Positions 59,719 to 64,000 of a DNA stretch of 64,000 bases are shown one piece after another. Numbering within the stretch: the first letter of the stretch is position 1; each line of letters begins with the position of its first letter. Origin of the DNA: CAZBDU01 sp964490725 (GTDB lineage Bacteria > Spirochaetota > Spirochaetia > SZUA-6 > DRHE01); assembly GCA_964490725.1 (NCBI GenBank), contig CAZBDU010000012.1, positions 1 through 64,000 on the forward strand, written 5' to 3'. A program made the translations under genes and the position numbers. A model generated the notes under the pieces. The model worked only from the letters and a program-made list of their open reading frames with translations. It ran no database searches and was not told the origin of the DNA.

Positions 59719-60930
59719 TCATCCTTCTCCCCGGTGCCACAGTCGCGCGTGCTGCCGGTCCTGCTCGCTGAGGTACTCGGGAAAGAACTTATCGTAGAAC
59801 CCGCCGTCCAGATGGTGGACCTGGGCGAGAATGGGGATGAACAGAGCGGCGGTGTACTTGGGAAACCTCCCGTAGGTCTGCCGGACGTACCGGCAGTAGG
59901 CCTTGGCGGCCTCCACGATGTCCTCGTATACCCGCGGTCGTGGCAGATCGTATCCCGCCGCACCGTAGATTCCGGCGGAGCCCCATTTGAGCTCTGCGAT
60001 CTCCTCCACCGCCTGCTCCACGGACCTGTAGGGCGGGCAGTACCCCTCCAGCACGCCGTCGATTCCCACCGGGTTGTCGGTTGCCTGGGGAAAGGAGTCC
60101 CTGCCGGCCTTCTCGAAGCGGACGCCCAGGGCCCTCATGACCGTCGGCAGATCGATGGTGTGCATCATGAACGAGCCCAGCCCCATGGCCGTGGCGGCGA
60201 GAGACATGTTCTGCATGGCCATGCCCGCCTCCAGGTTGCACAGCCAGGGAAGCATGGCCTCGTACTGGGCAATCGTCATCACGTCGCCGTTCAACACCCC
60301 GCCCTCGATCCACGGGTCTACCCCTGCGGGCCGGTTCCTCACCTCGTCCCAGAGCCGCCAGCGAAATTGGGCCAATCCGGTGAAGAGCAGATTGATGTAT
60401 TCCCGGGTGGTGTCCGCGATGGGGATGAAGAGGGTGGTGCCGGGCAGGTTGACCATGCTCTCGAACGCCGAGCCGATGGCCGCCCTGGGGATGTCGATCC
60501 TGCCGTCCTTCAGCTTCAGGGTGTTCTTCCGGTAGTCATCGAGGATCACCTTGCGGCTCCCGGGGTCCGCCATGCGCGCCCGGTTCTTCGGGATGATCTC
60601 CTCGGTGCCGTGGCTGCGATAGTAAAAGACCCCCTGGTCGTCGCTGAAGAACAGGTGCAGCGTGAGGGAGGCGCAGGGACTGGCGGCGGTTCGGCCGATG
60701 ACCGTCAGATGGCCAAGCAGGTGCCTGATTTCCTCCACCGTGACCCCTGTGATCCCCGAGGCGGCGAAGCAGAGCAACGCGGTCTCCTCTTCGCTCAGGG
60801 GAACCGGTTGTTCCTGAGAGGCATAGCGCAGCCCGGCCCGGCCGGAGGTGAGCCGTCCACCCTGGGGGAACCGCCGCGTGCGACGCCGGAACATCGTGTC
60901 GAACAGGGGTGCTTCGAAATCCGCCAACAT
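59719..60930 (-). CDS. Nitroreductase-like (SagB-type) flavoprotein family member
   Basis: The 403-residue protein begins with FDTMFRRRTRRFPQG and QPVPLSEEETALLCFAASG, the pattern of nitroreductase-fold/SagB-like dehydrogenases that bind FMN. Further features are NMSLAATAMGLGSFMMH, the usual nitroreductase helix, and a long C-terminal region rich in aromatic residues. The ATG at 60930 follows GAGGAGG. It is longer than simple nitroreductases (about 200-250 residues). The substrate is unknown; no RiPP precursor or cyclodehydratase is visible nearby. Confidence 0.65.
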   Translation of the reverse strand: MLADFEAPLFDTMFRRRTRRFPQGGRLTSGRAGLRYASQEQPVPLSEEETALLCFAASGITGVTVEEIRHLLGHLTVIGRTAASPCASLTLHLFFSDDQGVFYYRSHGTEEIIPKNRARMADPGSRKVILDDYRKNTLKLKDGRIDIPRAAIGSAFESMVNLPGTTLFIPIADTTREYINLLFTGLAQFRWRLWDEVRNRPAGVDPWIEGGVLNGDVMTIAQYEAMLPWLCNLEAGMAMQNMSLAATAMGLGSFMMHTIDLPTVMRALGVRFEKAGRDSFPQATDNPVGIDGVLEGYCPPYRSVEQAVEEIAELKWGSAGIYGAAGYDLPRPRVYEDIVEAAKAYCRYVRQTYGRFPKYTAALFIPILAQVHHLDGGFYDKFFPEYLSEQDRQHARLWHRGEG

Positions 60931-60973
60931 ACAATCCTCCTCTTTGCCGGCCTGCCCTGCGAGGGGCCGCGCC

Positions 60974-61648
60974 TCAGACGGGCAGTCCATACGACTCCAG
61001 GACTCTCCGGTACACTCCCTTCTGGCGTACCGCCTCCAGGCCGGAGTCGAAAAGCCTGGCGAGCCCGGCACGATCCCGCTGGAACGCCACGTGCAGGGGC
61101 CTGTTGATCTGGTATGCCGGCACCTGCTCGATGCCCTGGATGCCCAGCTTCCGAGCCAGGTAGGCGGCCACCCCCGCATCCATCAGGATCAGATCGACCT
61201 CGCCGGCCAGCAATGCCCGCAGGAGCTGCTCCTGGCCCGCACGCTCCGCCTTCTGCGACTCGGAGAGCCGGTCCACCGCAGGGCCGTAGCTGTAGCCTCC
61301 CAGCACCCCCAGAAGCCGGCCGCGGAAAGGGTCCCCAGCCGCAGGGTCGAACGATCCCGCCGGGCCGCCGGCCCTGCGGAACAGGAGCGTCCTCTCCTCG
61401 CGCAGCACGCCCGAGAAAAGGTAGAGCTTCCTCCGCTCCGGGTTGGGCAGGATCTGGTATATCCCGTCCGCCCTTTTCTCCTGGAGGGATTCCAGGCATT
61501 GCTTCCAGGGCAGGAGGCTGGTCCGGGCCGCCAGTCCGCAGGCCCTGAAGGCCTGGACGATGATCTCGTGGTCGGCCCCCCGCACCCTGCCGTCTTGCTC
61601 GTACTGGTAAGGCGGATACGGATCGGCGACCAACCGTACCGTGCGCAT
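60974..61648 (-). CDS. Family 3 solute-binding-like protein without signal peptide
   Basis: The 224-residue protein is a full type-2 binding fold: RLVADPYPPYQYEQDGRVRG at the start, SLQEKRADGIYQILPNPERR and DLILMDAGVAAYLARKLG later. It has no signal sequence and none is available upstream in frame. It may be a cytoplasmic ligand-binding protein, or its signal may have been lost. It lies between the nitroreductase-like and M29-like genes in the same direction. Confidence 0.8.
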   Translation of the reverse strand: MRTVRLVADPYPPYQYEQDGRVRGADHEIIVQAFRACGLAARTSLLPWKQCLESLQEKRADGIYQILPNPERRKLYLFSGVLREERTLLFRRAGGPAGSFDPAAGDPFRGRLLGVLGGYSYGPAVDRLSESQKAERAGQEQLLRALLAGEVDLILMDAGVAAYLARKLGIQGIEQVPAYQINRPLHVAFQRDRAGLARLFDSGLEAVRQKGVYRRVLESYGLPV

Positions 61649-61714
61649 TCCTGCGCCTAGGGGAAGATCCCGCCCCTGGGCCGTCCCGGGCCGCTCCGCA
61701 GGCCGAGAGGTGAC

Positions 61715-62761
61715 TCAGCGGCCACAGGCTCTGGCCAGCTCCACGAGCTCCGGATGCACCACCTCCCCGTCCCGGGTGACGGGTTGGCCGTCGCAGCTCA
61801 CCGAGCATTCCAGGCAAATTCCATCGATGTGAGAGGCGGCCACCCTGGGCTTGCCTCCCGAGTACATCGGCCCCTGATAGCCAAACCCCCACTCGGTGCT
61901 GCCCCACACGCGCTCGTCCTCCGTGGTGGTGGCGCCCAGCCGGGCATTTGGATTGAAGCCGTAGCACACGTGAGCCGCCAGGTACATGCCCGGGTCGTTC
62001 AGCTTCTCGAACCATCTCTTGACGGTCCTGGCTTCCTTGCCTCCGCGGATCTCCCGGATCCGTCCTTTCTCAACCTCGTAGACCACCGGCTCGGACACCC
62101 TGCCGATATCCGCCTCCCCGCCCCCGGAGATCGCCCCGTCGAAGGCCAGGACGCCGTTGATGGACCCCTCCCGCGGGGCCCATCCGATCTGCCCGGTGAG
62201 GAAATGGCCGCCCGGGGTCTCGGCGATGTGCTCGTTGGCGAAAGGCCGTTGGGGGTCGTTCTCGAACTCCACCTCGGTGCCCGCGGCGTTGACGATCCTC
62301 ATCTTCCCGGCCTTGCGGGTAATCTCCACGACCTTTTCCTGAAAGGCGATCTGAGCCTGGATGTCCACCTCGCCGATGCAGCGTATCAGTTGATCCGTCG
62401 ACAGCCCTCCCAGCATCAGGTTGCGGGTACGGCCATTCGTGACCGCCCGCTCCCAGGCCGTGCCGTAGAGAAGCCACTGGTTGTTGAGCTCGATCCAGGC
62501 GTCGGCTTCCGGACAGGCGGCCACCAGCGGACGGGGCAGGTAGGGATCGGTGGCCTTGCCATACCCCTTGGGGGTGCTGTGCCAGGCCACCATCACCTTG
62601 GCTCCCAGCGCCTCCCCGGCCTTGGCCATCTCCTCGGCCACCCGAAAATCGCTGATCGAATCGATGGTGATGAGGAGGTTTTCCCCCTCCTTCACACGCA
62701 GGATCTCTTTCACGGTCTTGTACGCCGCCCTGAACAGCTCCAGGTCTTTCATCGAGGGCAT
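61715..62761 (-). CDS. Aminopeptidase T/M29-like metallopeptidase
   Basis: The 348-residue protein resembles leucyl aminopeptidases of family M29 (AmpT/PepS): an N-terminal helical domain (LRVKEGENLLITIDSISD), then EHIAETPGGHFLTGQIGWAP and a C-terminal block with HVCYGFNPNARLG and HIDGICLE. Related proteins also act as ring-cleaving dioxygenases of the NicX type, so the activity is not certain. It precedes two branched-chain amino-acid permease genes with a 7-nt to 20-nt spacing, fitting peptide or amino-acid use. Confidence 0.78.
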   Translation of the reverse strand: MPSMKDLELFRAAYKTVKEILRVKEGENLLITIDSISDFRVAEEMAKAGEALGAKVMVAWHSTPKGYGKATDPYLPRPLVAACPEADAWIELNNQWLLYGTAWERAVTNGRTRNLMLGGLSTDQLIRCIGEVDIQAQIAFQEKVVEITRKAGKMRIVNAAGTEVEFENDPQRPFANEHIAETPGGHFLTGQIGWAPREGSINGVLAFDGAISGGGEADIGRVSEPVVYEVEKGRIREIRGGKEARTVKRWFEKLNDPGMYLAAHVCYGFNPNARLGATTTEDERVWGSTEWGFGYQGPMYSGGKPRVAASHIDGICLECSVSCDGQPVTRDGEVVHPELVELARACGR

Positions 62762-62784
62762 GGTCCTACCTCCTCGCTTGCTCC

Positions 62785-63777
62785 CTATCCGCGATCGCCC
62801 GGCTTCATCGTCCCATCGCCCGTTTCACCCCGCCTGCTCCGTCTGGCGCCGGCCTGGCGCATCCGGATCCTGCCCAGGAGCAGCTGAAGCCCAGGCGCCA
62901 GTCCCTGGGGCAACAGCACGATGACCAGAATGAAGATCAGGCCGAAGAAAATCCTCATGTATCGTTCCACGGGCACCAGAAGCTCCGGAACCAGTATGAC
63001 GAACAGAGCGCCCAGGATCGGCCCGTAGAACACCCTGCTCCCACCGATGAGGGGAATGAAGAAGATGTACACCGTGGTGAACACCTCGATGTCCACGGAG
63101 GAGACGAACCCCGTGTAGTTCACATAGAGCGCGCCGCCAACTCCCGAGACGAATCCCGCCACGGCATAGGCCAGCATCTTGTAGTTGAAGGTATTGATCC
63201 CCACGGCCTTGGTGAGCTGGTCGTTTTCTGAGATCAGCGTGAGGATCTTGCCGGTCTTGGTGCCCATGAGCCAGAAAAAGAAGCCCGCCACCACCGCGGT
63301 CATCAGGATCACCAGCAGGTACAGGCTCGTGGTCCCCATTGCTCCTGCAAGCCCGGTGAAGTACAGGCCGCTCCTCCCGCCCGTGATGTCCTGCATCGCC
63401 TCGATCAGCTTGGGGAAGAGAATGGCCAGCAGAAAGGAGGCCATGCTCACGTAGAAGCCCCGGGCCCGGCTGGTGGCCACGTATATTACGACCCCTACCA
63501 CGCTGGCCGCCACCGCGCTCACCACCATGGAAGGCAACAGAAACCCCTTCACATACGTGGTGAGCACGATCGTCCCGTAGGCGCCGATGGCCATGGTCAC
63601 GGAGTAGCCGAAGAAGGGCTGGCCGCTCTTGAAATACAGGAACCACGCCACGTAGCCCTGGATCAGGAACAGGTACACGTACCCGCTCACCTGCTGCAGG
63701 TATCCTCCCCTGAGAGCGAACAGCAGCGGTACGAGCAGGATCAGGACGGTGAGAATTCTCTCAAAGCGATCTTTCAC
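62785..63777 (-). CDS. Branched-chain amino-acid-type ABC permease (LivM)
   Basis: The 330-residue membrane protein of the LivM family has about 9-10 helices with GLYFTGLAGAMG, NTFNYKMLAYAVAGFVSGVG and the end block IDIEVF-like plus GPILGALFVILVPELL. It forms a channel with the LivH-type protein upstream. Its ATG overlaps the LivH stop region by 17 nt. Whether amino acids or other compounds (urea, purines) are moved is open. Confidence 0.9.
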   Translation of the reverse strand: MKDRFERILTVLILLVPLLFALRGGYLQQVSGYVYLFLIQGYVAWFLYFKSGQPFFGYSVTMAIGAYGTIVLTTYVKGFLLPSMVVSAVAASVVGVVIYVATSRARGFYVSMASFLLAILFPKLIEAMQDITGGRSGLYFTGLAGAMGTTSLYLLVILMTAVVAGFFFWLMGTKTGKILTLISENDQLTKAVGINTFNYKMLAYAVAGFVSGVGGALYVNYTGFVSSVDIEVFTTVYIFFIPLIGGSRVFYGPILGALFVILVPELLVPVERYMRIFFGLIFILVIVLLPQGLAPGLQLLLGRIRMRQAGARRSRRGETGDGTMKPGDRG

Positions 63778-64000
63778 TGCCCAGTATCCCCTTCGGCGCG
63801 ACCACCAGCACCAGAATCACGATCCCGTACAGGATGACGCTCTGCCACATGCCTCCCAGGAAATAGCCGCTGAAGCTCATGACCATTCCGATCACCAGCG
63901 CGCTGATGATCCCTCCCCAGATGTTGCCGATCCCGCCAACCACGGCAATGATGAACCCCATGAAGCCCAGATCCCATCCGCTGGAGAGATCGAGATTGTA
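63761..64000 (-). CDS. Branched-chain amino-acid-type ABC permease (LivH), C-terminal part
   Basis: Only the last 79 residues are inside the window. They include FIIAVVGGIGNIWGGIISAL, the conserved LivH helix with its GG(x)GxxxG pattern, a further helix and the basic end LVVAPKGILG. The N-terminal part lies beyond position 64000. The 3' end overlaps the LivM gene. Confidence 0.88.
   Translation of the reverse strand, partial: YNLDLSSGWDLGFMGFIIAVVGGIGNIWGGIISALVIGMVMSFSGYFLGGMWQSVILYGIVILVLVVAPKGILGSERSL

Noticed and set aside
1..64000. CRISPR arrays, tRNA and rRNA genes
   Set aside because: I looked for regularly spaced repeats next to the CARF-like regulator and for cloverleaf or rRNA signatures and saw none; only short tandem repeats were found.

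Overview
The window is a 64 kb stretch of a GC-rich (about 65% by eye), gene-dense bacterial chromosome. Genes sit in long co-directional operons, many with 4-nt start/stop overlaps. The metabolism suggested is anaerobic and fermentative: a membrane-bound [NiFe] hydrogenase, many sugar ABC importers and almost no respiratory genes. Two solute-binding proteins (9973-11256 and 51800-52768) have export signals ending in short Ala-Ala-Gly-Gly-Gln-Glu or Ala-Ala-Gly-Thr-Thr-Glu-Glu type sequences. That style is common in Spirochaetota, so a free-living spirochaete is my best guess. This is an inference without marker genes. I saw no rRNA, tRNA, CRISPR array or complete transposon.

Layout, 0-13 kb. 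Two large PAS/GAF hybrid histidine kinases (77-2041 on minus, 3870-7352 on plus) flank a translationally coupled pair: a small membrane protein and an ADP-ribosylglycohydrolase. Next come a LacI-type regulator and a divergent operon with a uroporphyrinogen-decarboxylase-like protein and a complete binding protein plus two permeases of a CUT1 sugar importer. Repeated 10-bp elements lie between them.

13-30 kb. A 16-kb operon encodes a group 4 (Mbh-like) [NiFe] hydrogenase with its maturation protease, a NuoH-like anchor, two antiporter-type subunits and a full Mrp-type Na+/H+ antiporter module. At its head are a HydB/AsrA-like iron-sulfur protein and a HydG/AsrB-like FAD/NAD(P) protein, which suggests that NAD(P)H rather than only ferredoxin exchanges electrons with the complex. 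Two sensor kinases and a receiver-only response regulator close the operon. A HEAT-like protein and an RtcR-family sigma-54 activator with a CARF-like sensor domain follow, but no rtcA or rtcB is visible.

32-43 kb. A SorC regulator precedes a cluster with a cyclase-family hydrolase, E1 alpha and beta of a 2-oxoacid dehydrogenase, a free-standing lipoyl domain and an FGGY kinase. Around it are broken genes: a GH4 glycosidase lacking its Rossmann half, a frameshifted zinc alcohol dehydrogenase, an N-terminally truncated glycerol kinase, and a scar in which fragments of an ABC ATPase and a short-chain dehydrogenase are joined.

43-57 kb (minus strand). Two ribose/fructose-type ABC importers are present. 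The second one (47.6-52.9 kb), together with a DUF6282-like hydrolase and a second UroD-like protein, has clearly lower GC and looks acquired. A GntR-regulated operon (creatininase-like, zinc dehydrogenase, sugar epimerase-like) follows, with a strong palindromic operator.

57-64 kb. Peptide and amino-acid functions dominate: an NlpC/P60-like protein, PepD, a nitroreductase-like protein, a binding protein without a signal peptide, an M29-like peptidase, and LivM and LivH permeases, the last cut by the window end.
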